DNA of 7,798 bases from Bacteroidales bacterium (GTDB lineage Bacteria > Bacteroidota > Bacteroidia > Bacteroidales > Dysgonomonadaceae). Under the pieces are notes generated by a model. The model saw only the letters and a list, made by a program, of their open reading frames with translations, searched no databases and was not told the origin of the DNA. The stretch covers positions 1-7,798 of the forward strand of contig JAAZLV010000281.1 of NCBI GenBank assembly GCA_012799155.1, written 5' to 3'. Shown piece after piece: positions 1-7,477 of the stretch (its first letter is position 1; every line of letters begins with the position of its first letter). Position numbers and translations under genes: made by a program.

Positions 1-498
1 AACAGGGTGGAGGGTAAATATAAACCCTCCTCCGATACCGCCACCCACCTGGAACTCTACAAGGCATTCCCGGAAACAGGGGGTGTGGTACACACCCACT
101 CCACCTACGCCACTGCTTGGGCACAGGCAGGTTGTGACATCCCCAATATCGGCACCACTCATGCCGACTATTTCAGCGATGACATTCCCTGCACACGTGA
201 CATGACAAAAGATGAGATCATGGGTAATTATGAGAAAGATACCGGCACCGTAATCATCGAGCGTTTCAAAGGGCTTAACCCTGCCCATATACCGGGTGTA
301 CTGGTGAAAAATCACGGACCGTTTGCCTGGGGTAAAGATCCGCATGACGCAGTGCACAATGCCGTGGTGATGGAGCAGGTGGCCAAGATGGCCTTCATAT
401 CCCGCCAGGTGAACCCACAGCTCACCATGAATTCATGGCTCATTGAAAAACATTTCTCACGCAAGCATGGGCCCAATGCCTACTACGGACAAAAATAA
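1..498 (+). CDS. araD: L-ribulose-5-phosphate 4-epimerase, 3' part (5' end outside window)
   Basis: This enzyme epimerises L-ribulose-5-phosphate to D-xylulose-5-phosphate in the cytoplasm, the last step of L-arabinose catabolism. The frame is open from base 1 and gives 165 residues ending in YYGQK. Compared with E. coli AraD (231 aa, recalled from memory), about 64 N-terminal residues are missing, so the true start lies upstream; the GTG at base 7 is an internal Val codon. The class II aldolase/epimerase zinc ligands are all visible: Asp in PSSDT (D76 in E. coli), both His of HTHS (H95, H97) and His in NHGPFAWG (H171). The catalytic Asp of TTHADYF (D120) and the C-terminal Tyr of YYGQ (Y229) are also present. 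The gene stops 33 nt before araA, on the same strand. Related class II aldolases such as fuculose-phosphate aldolase are less likely, given the TTHADYF and YYGQ motifs and the araA neighbour. Confidence 0.96.
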   Translation, partial: NRVEGKYKPSSDTATHLELYKAFPETGGVVHTHSTYATAWAQAGCDIPNIGTTHADYFSDDIPCTRDMTKDEIMGNYEKDTGTVIIERFKGLNPAHIPGVLVKNHGPFAWGKDPHDAVHNAVVMEQVAKMAFISRQVNPQLTMNSWLIEKHFSRKHGPNAYYGQK

Positions 499-531
499 GC
501 AACAACGAATATCAACAACAAAATAAACAAT

Positions 532-2040
532 ATGGAATTCTTCAACAAACAGGAAGTATGGTTTGTCACCGGGGCACAGCTCCTTTACGGAGGGGATGCG
601 GTGGTGACCGTGAATGCACACTCGGAAGAGATCGTGAAACAACTCAATGAAGCTGGGACACTCCCGGTGAAAGTAGTCTACAAGGGCACTGCCAACTCAT
701 CCCCGGAAGTAGAGAAAATCTTCAAGGAAGCAAACAGTGATGCACACTGTATCGGCATCATCACCTGGATGCACACCTTCTCACCGGCAAAGATGTGGAT
801 CAAGGGATTGCAGAACTATAACAAGCCGCTACTTCACCTGCACACCCAGTTCAACAAGGAGATCCCCTGGAGTGAGATCGATATGGACTTCATGAACCTG
901 AACCAGTCTGCTCACGGCGACCGCGAGTTTGGCCACATGGTCACCCGCATGCGCAAGAACCGAAAAGTGGTTGTGGGCCACTGGTCCGAGCAAAACGTGC
1001 AGGAACGAATTGCCGTCTGGATGCGCGTGGCAGCAGCATGGGCAGATGCCCAGGATATGGTGATCGTACGTTTCGGTGACAACATGAACAACGTAGCGGT
1101 GACCGATGGCGATCGTCTGGAGGCAGAACTTCGGCTGGGATACCATGTGGACTACTACTCCATCGGCGACCTGGTGGCCTACCAGGACAAAGTGACTGAA
1201 GAGGATGTAGATCTGCTTGTTGCAGAATTTGAACAACTCTACAACTTTGCCGACAACTGCAAAAAAGGAGCCAAGGACCATGGTCAGGTACGTGAAGCGG
1301 CACGCATTGAGATTGCGCTGCGCCGTTTTCTGAAGGACAAGAACGCCAAAGCGTTTACCACCAACTTCGATGCCCTTCACGGTTTGAATCAGCTACCGGG
1401 ACTGGCCAGCCAACGCCTGATGGCTGAGGGCTACGGATTCGGAGCAGAAGGTGACTGGAAGACAGCAGCACTGCTGCGTACCATTTGGGTGATGTCGAGA
1501 GGATTGAAGGGCGGATGCTCCTTCCTGGAAGATTACACCTACCACTTCAAGGGTGAAAAAAGCGCCATCCTGCAATCACACATGCTGGAAATATCGCCCG
1601 ATATCACCTCACAAAAGCCCCGTCTGGAGGTACACCCCTTAGGTATTGGCGGCAAAGCCGATCCGGCACGACTGGTATTCACTGCCGACCCCGGCACCGG
1701 TATCGCTTCCACAATCATCGATATGGGCAACCGCTTCCGCATGGTGGTCAACAATGTGGATGTACTGGAACCGGAAGCGGCATTACCGAAACTGCCGGTG
1801 GCCAGCTCTCTCTGGATCCCACAGCCGAACCTGGAGATCGGAGCTGCAGCCTGGATCTATGCAGGCGGTACACACCATTCAGCATTCAGCTATGCCCTCA
1901 CCAACGAGTATTTTGAAGATTATGCCGACATCGCCGGCATTGAACTGGTAACCATCGACAAGGACACCACCATCAAAAACTTCAAATTTGAACTCAGGGT
2001 GAACGAAGTATATTTTCTGCTGAACAAATCACTACAGTAA
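532..2040 (+). CDS. araA: L-arabinose isomerase
   Basis: This cytoplasmic Mn(II)-dependent isomerase converts L-arabinose to L-ribulose, the first step of the pathway. At 502 residues it matches the usual length of about 500. The metal and catalytic residues are all in place: E306 in GFGAEGDWKTAAL, E333 in FLEDYTYH, H350 in LQSHMLE and H449 in GGTHHSAFS, equivalent to E. coli E306, E333, H350 and H450. The N-terminus (EVWFVTGAQLLYG) is typical of the family, which supports ATG 532 as the start. There is no Shine-Dalgarno sequence. The 33-nt leader after araD is A-rich (CAACAACAAAATAAACAAT next to the ATG), as is common in Bacteroidota. It sits between araD and a secreted GH43 gene 22 nt downstream, so co-transcription is likely. 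The gene looks complete, with no frameshift. Confidence 0.98.
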   Translation: MEFFNKQEVWFVTGAQLLYGGDAVVTVNAHSEEIVKQLNEAGTLPVKVVYKGTANSSPEVEKIFKEANSDAHCIGIITWMHTFSPAKMWIKGLQNYNKPLLHLHTQFNKEIPWSEIDMDFMNLNQSAHGDREFGHMVTRMRKNRKVVVGHWSEQNVQERIAVWMRVAAAWADAQDMVIVRFGDNMNNVAVTDGDRLEAELRLGYHVDYYSIGDLVAYQDKVTEEDVDLLVAEFEQLYNFADNCKKGAKDHGQVREAARIEIALRRFLKDKNAKAFTTNFDALHGLNQLPGLASQRLMAEGYGFGAEGDWKTAALLRTIWVMSRGLKGGCSFLEDYTYHFKGEKSAILQSHMLEISPDITSQKPRLEVHPLGIGGKADPARLVFTADPGTGIASTIIDMGNRFRMVVNNVDVLEPEAALPKLPVASSLWIPQPNLEIGAAAWIYAGGTHHSAFSYALTNEYFEDYADIAGIELVTIDKDTTIKNFKFELRVNEVYFLLNKSLQ

Positions 2041-2062
2041 ACACGCTTATCAACCGGAACCG

Positions 2063-3091
2063 ATGAAAAGATCTCTATTATTTGTCTCATCCCTGCTTTT
2101 TCTCCTGATTTGCCAGCAGGGAACTGCTGCAGATGACCCTAAGAATAGAATTGGAGTACACGATCCGGTGATGATCAGGCAGGATAGCACCTATTACCTC
2201 TTCCACACCGGATGGGGTATAGGTGTTTCGTCCTCAACCGATATGAAAAACTGGAAACGGGAGAAGCCAGTCTTTCATGACGCCCCACAATGGGCCGTAA
2301 GCGATATCCACTCATTCAAGGGACATATCTGGGCTCCCGATATCAGTTACCACAACGGTCAGTACTACCTTTTCTACTCGGTCTCTGCGTTCGGAAAAAA
2401 CACATCCTGCATCGGTCTCGTGACCAACAAGACACTACACCCCGAAGACCCCGCTTTTAAATGGGTGGATCACGGGGCTGTGATCTGCTCCACACCGGGT
2501 AAAGACAATTGGAATGCCATTGACCCCAACCTGATCTTCGATGAAGAGGGACGACCTTTTCTTTTTTACGGTTCTTTCTGGGACGGATTGCAAATGGTAC
2601 GTCTTAACAATGAGCTCACCGCCCCCTCTCCCGGAGAAGTGCCGGTAACAATCGCTTCACGAAAGTTGACAAGATCACCGGAGAACCCACCGGCTATTGA
2701 CAACAACCCGGTGGATGCAGGTGGAAATGCGATTGAAGCTCCATTTGTGGTGAAAAGAGGTGATTTCTATTACCTCTTTGCATCCATAGACTACTGTTGT
2801 AAAGGGGTAGAAAGCACCTACAAGATGATTTACGGACGCTCCCACAAAATTGAGGGGCCCTACCTGGACAAAGATGGAAAAGAGTTGTTGTTCGGAGGTG
2901 GCACTATCCTGATGGAGGGCAATGAGCAATGGCACGGAGTGGGTCACAATGGAATAGCCAGTGCTTATGACAATGATTATCTGCTTTTCCATGGTTACGA
3001 TGCCAACGATGAGGGGCGTTCAAAACTCCGCATCATCCGTCTTTCTTGGACGGAGGAACAGTGGCCGCAACTAATGGATGAGATTTACTGA
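2063..3091 (+). CDS. Secreted GH43 arabinanase / alpha-L-arabinofuranosidase
   Basis: This is a single-domain, exported glycoside hydrolase family 43 enzyme of 342 residues, predicted to cut arabinan or release arabinose from side chains by inversion. Residues 1-23 look like a signal peptide: MKR, a hydrophobic core, then a plausible signal peptidase I site in GTAA/DDP. Cys17 follows LLI, a poor lipobox, so a periplasmic soluble form is favoured over a lipoprotein. The five-bladed propeller carries the GH43 triad: D34 in GVHDPVMI (base), D154 in AIDPNLIFD (pKa modulator) and E225 in AIEAPFVV (acid). The GSFWDGLQM and FASIDYCCKG stretches and H295 in GVGHNGIAS, probably near the metal at the propeller centre, resemble endo-1,5-alpha-L-arabinanases. 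Endo versus exo action cannot be settled from sequence alone. It lies 22 nt after araA and 95 nt before araB, so an extracytoplasmic enzyme is encoded inside the arabinose catabolic genes. Confidence 0.93.
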   Translation: MKRSLLFVSSLLFLLICQQGTAADDPKNRIGVHDPVMIRQDSTYYLFHTGWGIGVSSSTDMKNWKREKPVFHDAPQWAVSDIHSFKGHIWAPDISYHNGQYYLFYSVSAFGKNTSCIGLVTNKTLHPEDPAFKWVDHGAVICSTPGKDNWNAIDPNLIFDEEGRPFLFYGSFWDGLQMVRLNNELTAPSPGEVPVTIASRKLTRSPENPPAIDNNPVDAGGNAIEAPFVVKRGDFYYLFASIDYCCKGVESTYKMIYGRSHKIEGPYLDKDGKELLFGGGTILMEGNEQWHGVGHNGIASAYDNDYLLFHGYDANDEGRSKLRIIRLSWTEEQWPQLMDEIY

Positions 3092-3186
3092 AAAGCAATT
3101 GTGCTGTGTAGTTTTTCTCAACAGGAACAAAAACTGTTTCAAAAAACAAAACATCTGATAACGAATAACATAATTTAAAAAAGAGT
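3092..3186 (+). promoter_or_regulatory. AT-rich intergenic region before araB
   Basis: This 95-nt gap is the longest non-coding stretch in the window; all other gaps are 33 nt or less. It is strongly AT-rich and ends in an A-rich translation start leader (TAATTTAAAAAAGAGT directly before the araB ATG). It contains a short inverted repeat at 3110-3135. I searched for the Bacteroides promoter pattern (TTTG near -33, TAnnTTTG near -7) and found only the partial -7-like match TAGTTTTT at 3109-3116, without a well-spaced upstream element. An internal promoter, operator or mRNA processing site is possible but not shown. No strong terminator is visible. Confidence 0.35.
3110..3135. repeat. 7-bp inverted repeat in the pre-araB gap
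   Basis: AGTTTTT at 3110-3116 is the exact reverse complement of AAAAACT at 3129-3135, separated by 12 nt. A second, overlapping pair (AACAG at 3120-3124 and CTGTT at 3134-3138) can also form. The arms are short and almost all A/T, so a stable terminator is unlikely, and in an AT-rich gap such pairs can arise by chance. It could be a weak hairpin or a binding site for an arabinose-responsive regulator, but nothing here identifies the protein. Confidence 0.3.
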
Positions 3187-4860
3187 ATGAGTAAATATGT
3201 AATAGGACTCGATTATGGATCCGATTCCTGCCGCGCCATCATCGTTGATGCAGCCAATGGCAATGAGATCGCTTCATCGGTAAAATATTACCCCCGCTGG
3301 ATGAAAGGGAGCTACTGCGACCCTCGCAGCAACAGGTATCGGCAGCACCCTCTCGACTATATTGAAGTGCTGGAGGAAAGCATCCGCGAAGCACTCTCTA
3401 AATCACCCGAGGGTGTAGCTGAAAAGGTAGTGGGCATGGGATTCGACACCACCGGCTCCACTCCTGTGTTGACAGATGAACAGGGTACTCCCCTGGCTCT
3501 GCTACCAGCATTTGCCGAGAACCCCAATGCCATGTTCGTACTCTGGAAAGACCATACTGCGATCAAGGAGGCTGACGAAATCAACAAACTGGCAAAGCAA
3601 TGGGAAATCGATTATACCGCATTCGAGGGAGGCATCTACTCCTCTGAATGGGTTTGGGCCAAAATGCTGCACATCCTGAGAGAGGATGAAGCAGTACGCA
3701 AAACAGCCTACTCATGGGTAGAACATTGCGACTGGCTCCCGGGCATAATCACAGGCAACACAAAACCGGAGACCATGCCCAGAAGCCGTTGCGCGGCCGG
3801 TCATAAGGCCATGTGGCACGAAAGCTGGGAGGGATTGCCTTCAGAGGAATTCCTCACAACTCTCGACCCCTTGCTGGCTGGTTATCGCTCACGCCTGTAC
3901 CGCAATACCCACCCGAGCAACACCATGGTGGGTTACCTCACCGAAGAGTGGGCTAACAGATTGGGACTCACCACAAATGTAGCAGTTGCAGTGGGTGCTT
4001 TCGACTGTCACATGGGTGCCGTGGGGGTAGAGATCAAACCGGGTGATTTCGTCCGCGTGATAGGCACCTCCACCTGCGACATCATGGCCGTTCCCTACGA
4101 AGAGATGGGTGATAAGCTGGTCCCCGGCATCTGTGGTCAGGTGGACGGATCGGTCATCCCCGGCATGATAGGCCTGGAAGCTGGCCAGTCCGGCTTTGGG
4201 GATATTTATGCCTGGTTTAAACGGTTGATCGAGTGGCCACTTCACAACATCATCGGCAAAAGTGAATTGATCGATGCTGAAACAAGGGAGAAGCTGATCG
4301 CCGAAGCTGCTGATGCCATCATCCCCGCATTGACAAAAGAGGCAGAGAAGGTACCGGTGAGCGAGAGCACCATACTGGCCACCGACTGGATGAACGGCCG
4401 CCGTACACCCGATGCGAACCAACTTTTGCAGGGTACCATCACTGGATTGACACTTGGCAGTTCCGCACCACTGATCTTCCGCGCGCTGGTTGAGGCCACC
4501 GCTTTTGGTTCGAAAGCCATCGTGGACCGCATCCTCGAAAACGGCATTGAGATCAAACAGGTAGTAGGCATTGGAGGTATCTCCCTGAAATCTCCTTTTG
4601 TGATGCAAACCATGGCCGACGTGCTGGGCATGTCTATCAAGGTGGCCCGTACGGAACAGTCGTGCGCCTTCGGAAGCGCCATGTTTGGTGCTGTGGTGGC
4701 AGGTATCTACCAAAAAGTGGAAGAGGCACAGGATGCCATGGGGCAGGGCTTTGTCACTACTTACCACCCCAACAAAGAGAATCATGCGCTCTACAGCGAA
4801 ATATACAAGAAATACCAACAATTGGGAAGATTCACGGAAGAGAAACTGAACCCATCCTAA
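3187..4860 (+). CDS. araB: L-ribulokinase (FGGY kinase)
   Basis: This cytoplasmic ATP-dependent kinase phosphorylates L-ribulose to L-ribulose-5-phosphate, the substrate of AraD. Its 557 residues fit ribulokinases (about 560) rather than the shorter xylulokinases (about 490-500). The N-terminal ATPase-fold phosphate loop is IGLDYGSDSCRA (residues 6-17), and the FGGY C-terminal domain has GGISLKSP (463-470). D273 in GAFDCHMGAVG is the expected catalytic base. K207 (AAGHKAMWHE) and E331 (GLEAGQSGFGD) match the positions recalled for ribulose contacts in the Bacillus halodurans enzyme. The FDTTGSTPVL segment (86-95) and the CDWLPG motif (181-186) are also family-like. ATG 3187 follows an A-rich leader and starts MSKYVIGLDYG, leaving the usual few residues before the first strand. 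It is separated from araA by the GH43 gene and is followed after 10 nt by the GH51 gene. Confidence 0.96.
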   Translation: MSKYVIGLDYGSDSCRAIIVDAANGNEIASSVKYYPRWMKGSYCDPRSNRYRQHPLDYIEVLEESIREALSKSPEGVAEKVVGMGFDTTGSTPVLTDEQGTPLALLPAFAENPNAMFVLWKDHTAIKEADEINKLAKQWEIDYTAFEGGIYSSEWVWAKMLHILREDEAVRKTAYSWVEHCDWLPGIITGNTKPETMPRSRCAAGHKAMWHESWEGLPSEEFLTTLDPLLAGYRSRLYRNTHPSNTMVGYLTEEWANRLGLTTNVAVAVGAFDCHMGAVGVEIKPGDFVRVIGTSTCDIMAVPYEEMGDKLVPGICGQVDGSVIPGMIGLEAGQSGFGDIYAWFKRLIEWPLHNIIGKSELIDAETREKLIAEAADAIIPALTKEAEKVPVSESTILATDWMNGRRTPDANQLLQGTITGLTLGSSAPLIFRALVEATAFGSKAIVDRILENGIEIKQVVGIGGISLKSPFVMQTMADVLGMSIKVARTEQSCAFGSAMFGAVVAGIYQKVEEAQDAMGQGFVTTYHPNKENHALYSEIYKKYQQLGRFTEEKLNPS

Positions 4861-4870
4861 ACAATCGATC

Positions 4871-7477
4871 ATGAAAAAATTTTTCTTGCCGGTTTTCATT
4901 ACAACACTCCTGTTTGTTCTACCGACAGAGAAGAATCTGTATGCAAATGAACCCGACTCAGCCTATCTCTTCGCCTACGGCGAAGAGAACGGGAGCGGTC
5001 TTTACTTTGCCTGGAGCATCGACAAACTGCAATGGAATGCCATCGGTCATCACCACACCTTTCTGAGATCGGATTACGGCAGGTGGGGGTCACAGAAAAG
5101 AATGTACAATCCCTACCTCTACCGTGCACCCAATGGAGAGTGGCATTGCACCTGGAGTCTGAACCACGAAGATGGCGCTGTAGCCCATACGGTCTCCTCC
5201 GATCTTGTTTACTGGAAGCCGCAATCATACCCGGTACTGATGGCCGGAGGAAACTGCCTGAACCCTGAGATCGCATACGATCCATACAAAAATGGGTTTC
5301 ACATCATCTGGCAGAGTGATAATCCCACCGAAGGGCTCTTCAAAAGCTTCACCAACGATTTCAGACACTTCTCTCCCGCAACCGGTCTGGATAAGCATCC
5401 TGACAACAGGAGTGAACTCACAATCGGAGGTGCAGTGAAGAAAGGGACGGTTCACCGGGTATCATGGAAAGAGGTCAACCGGCTTTTCAGCTCACAAAGG
5501 GAAACTGCATATAAGCAGTTGCTGAACAGTGAGAGGGTAGCCATGAACCCCGATCAGTTTCGCAATCCAATTACCGTCAACATTACACCTGACAGCAAGG
5601 AGAAGAAATCGATCAGTGACCTGTTGATTGGCATCTTCTATGAAGACATCAACTATGCTGCTGACGGCGGCCTCTATGCGGAACTGGTACAAAACCGCGG
5701 ATTTGAATATTCGTTGAGCGACAAGGAGGGAAATGATAAAACCTGGAACAACCGCTATGCCTGGTCCTCAACCCATATGGATGCATTTCATATCGACTCC
5801 CTCTCTCCCATCCACCCCAACAACCCCCACTACGCAGTGCTGGAGATTGAGCATAATGGGGTTGCACTGATCAACGATGGATTCAACGGGATACCGGTCA
5901 AGGCGGGAGAGAAATATGACTTGTCACTCTTTGCCCGGAGTCCGGAGAAAAAAAGAGGCCCTGTCAAGGTGCGCCTCACCGGCAAGAACGGTGAAATCTA
6001 TGGTGAGACAACCACAGGTCGCATTGGCAACAAATGGAAAAAAATGAAGGCGGTGATCACCGTTTCCGCAACTGCACCCGATGCGCGCATTGAGTTACTG
6101 CCCCAGCAAACAGGAAGAGTTGAGCTCGATATGATCTCATTGTTTCCTCAAAATACATTCAAAGGACGTAAGAACGGAATGCGGGCTGACCTGGCACAAA
6201 CGTTGGCCGACCTCAAACCGCGGTTCATGCGCTTCCCCGGAGGCTGTGTGGCGCACGGCGACGGCATCGGCAATATCTATCGCTGGGAAAACACAATCGG
6301 TCCCCTTGAAGCACGCAAGCCACAACGCAACCTCTGGGGCTACCACCAGTCGTTCGGATTGGGATATTTTGAGTATTTCCAGTTCTGTGAAGACATTGGA
6401 GCCGAACCAATTCCGGTGGTTGCAGCAGGCGTTCCCTGTCAGAACTCGGCTCACCATGGTTGTGTAATTGGGGGACAACAGGGAGGGATCCCCATGGAGG
6501 AGATGGATGTTTACATCCAGTCAATCCTCAACCTGATCGAGTATGCCAACGGCGATGCAAAATCGGAATGGGGTAAGAAACGAGCAGAGGCAGGACATCC
6601 GGAACCTTTCAACCTGAAATACATCGGTGTGGGGAACGAAGATTTGATCTCCGACATCTTCACTGAACGGTTCAGGATGATATACGACGCCATCAGGAAG
6701 CACTATCCCGAAATTACAGTTATTGGTACCGCAGGGCCTTTCAGCGAAGGTTCTGATTACACCGAAGGGTGGAAGCTGGCAACCGAACTGGGAGTGGAAC
6801 TGGTGGATGAGCATTATTACCAACCGCCCGGCTGGTACCTCAACAACCAGGACTATTACGACCGGTACGACCGGACAAAAGCAAAAGTATATCTGGGTGA
6901 ATATGCAGCGCATGTGCCCGGCCGCCATAACAACCTGGAAACGGCCCTCAGCGAAGCACTCCACCTGATCAATGTGGAACGCAACGGTGATATCGTGGAA
7001 ATGACCTCCTACGCCCCTCTGTTGGCGAAAGAAGGCAACACGCAATGGAATCCCGATCTGATATACTTCAACAACAGTGAAGTGAAACCCACTGTCGGTT
7101 ATCATGTACAGAAGCTGTTCGGAAATCATGCGGGCAATGAATATTATTCAAGCCTCATCGTGGCGTCAGACAATCGTGAAGATATTCGCAAACGAATCGC
7201 ATCTTCATTTGTGACGGATGCAGAAACCAATGACCTGATCATCAAGATGGTGAATCTGTTGCCGGTAGATGTCTCCTCAACCATCGATCTCTCGGAGATG
7301 AATATTGCACAGGGTGAAGAAGCAAACCTTACTGTCATGAACGGTGATCCGGACGACAAATCCGTAACACCGGTTGAATCGACCCTATCCGTCTCGGAGG
7401 AGCTGAATTACCAGTTACCGGCCTACTCATTTTCAGTGATCAGGCTAAAGAGAAACAACAACACAAATTTGAAATGA
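4871..7477 (+). CDS. Secreted GH51 alpha-L-arabinofuranosidase with GH43-like N-terminal module
   Basis: This exported retaining arabinofuranosidase (868 aa) should remove terminal alpha-L-arabinofuranose from arabinan, arabinoxylan or oligosaccharides. Residues 1-25 look like a signal peptide (MKKFF, hydrophobic core, cleavage near LYA/NEP). Residues 30-205 form a GH43-like propeller segment; the GH51 part begins near 245 (SDLLIGIFYEDINYAADGG). A beta-sandwich resembling a CBM4/9-type module (about 290-425) interrupts it before the catalytic barrel, which opens with RFMRFPGGCV (451-460). The GH51 catalytic pair is clear: acid/base E590 in GVGNED and nucleophile E677 in VYLGEYAA, with DEHYY (646-650) also conserved. 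An all-beta C-terminal domain runs to about 857 and ends FSVIRLKR. The length exceeds single-module GH51 enzymes (about 500 aa) because of the two added modules. It begins 10 nt after araB, and its stop overlaps the next start, so tight co-expression is expected. Confidence 0.95.
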   Translation: MKKFFLPVFITTLLFVLPTEKNLYANEPDSAYLFAYGEENGSGLYFAWSIDKLQWNAIGHHHTFLRSDYGRWGSQKRMYNPYLYRAPNGEWHCTWSLNHEDGAVAHTVSSDLVYWKPQSYPVLMAGGNCLNPEIAYDPYKNGFHIIWQSDNPTEGLFKSFTNDFRHFSPATGLDKHPDNRSELTIGGAVKKGTVHRVSWKEVNRLFSSQRETAYKQLLNSERVAMNPDQFRNPITVNITPDSKEKKSISDLLIGIFYEDINYAADGGLYAELVQNRGFEYSLSDKEGNDKTWNNRYAWSSTHMDAFHIDSLSPIHPNNPHYAVLEIEHNGVALINDGFNGIPVKAGEKYDLSLFARSPEKKRGPVKVRLTGKNGEIYGETTTGRIGNKWKKMKAVITVSATAPDARIELLPQQTGRVELDMISLFPQNTFKGRKNGMRADLAQTLADLKPRFMRFPGGCVAHGDGIGNIYRWENTIGPLEARKPQRNLWGYHQSFGLGYFEYFQFCEDIGAEPIPVVAAGVPCQNSAHHGCVIGGQQGGIPMEEMDVYIQSILNLIEYANGDAKSEWGKKRAEAGHPEPFNLKYIGVGNEDLISDIFTERFRMIYDAIRKHYPEITVIGTAGPFSEGSDYTEGWKLATELGVELVDEHYYQPPGWYLNNQDYYDRYDRTKAKVYLGEYAAHVPGRHNNLETALSEALHLINVERNGDIVEMTSYAPLLAKEGNTQWNPDLIYFNNSEVKPTVGYHVQKLFGNHAGNEYYSSLIVASDNREDIRKRIASSFVTDAETNDLIIKMVNLLPVDVSSTIDLSEMNIAQGEEANLTVMNGDPDDKSVTPVESTLSVSEELNYQLPAYSFSVIRLKRNNNTNLK
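4958..5485 (+). other. GH43-like, probably non-catalytic N-terminal domain of the GH51 protein
   Basis: Residues 30-205 of the GH51 protein resemble furanosidase-type beta-propeller blades: YLFAYGEENGSGLYFAWS, then W-containing strand repeats such as NGEWHCTWSLN, SSDLVYWKP and NGFHIIWQSDN. It ends in a linker-like HRVSWKEVNRL segment, which I recall from the ends of Bacteroidota GH43-like domains. Where active GH43 enzymes have an Asp-Pro, this domain has Asn-Pro: N80 in KRMYNPYLYR (codon 5108-5110) and N131 in GNCLNPEIAYD (codon 5261-5263). At about 175 residues it is shorter than a full five-bladed GH43 propeller (about 300). A substrate-binding or structural role is inferred; an unrecognised active site is not excluded. 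Confidence 0.6.
7474..7477 (+). promoter_or_regulatory. ATGA stop/start overlap between GH51 and GH127 genes
   Basis: The TGA stop of the GH51 gene (7475-7477) overlaps the ATG at 7474-7476 of the next gene, which lies in a different frame. A second in-frame ATG follows at once (7477-7479), so either could be used. No Shine-Dalgarno sequence is visible; the upstream sequence is A-rich (AACAACAACACAAATTTGAA). This arrangement is typical of translational coupling by terminating and restarting ribosomes and suggests matched production of the two enzymes. Confidence 0.75.

Noticed and set aside
7..498. GTG at position 7 as the true start of araD
   Set aside because: The frame is open to base 1 and about 64 conserved N-terminal residues of AraD are absent. 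The protein simply begins before the window.
829..1380. Minus-strand open frame of 183 codons
   Set aside because: It is antisense to the well-conserved araA core and its translation shows no family features.
3109..3116. TAGTTTTT as a Bacteroides -7 promoter element
   Set aside because: It lacks the final G of TAnnTTTG and no TTTG-type -33 element lies at the right distance upstream.
3110..3135. Rho-independent terminator after the GH43 gene
   Set aside because: The stem is only 7 bp, nearly all A/T, with a 12-nt loop and no following T-run.
3889..4899. Long open frame (336 codons) on the minus strand
   Set aside because: It lies fully antisense to araB, whose complete motifs explain the region. 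Its translation has no recognisable domain and is rich in His and Cys, typical of an antisense shadow.
6521..7129. Minus-strand open frame of 202 codons
   Set aside because: It is antisense to the GH51 catalytic barrel, including both catalytic Glu codons, and has no recognisable domain.
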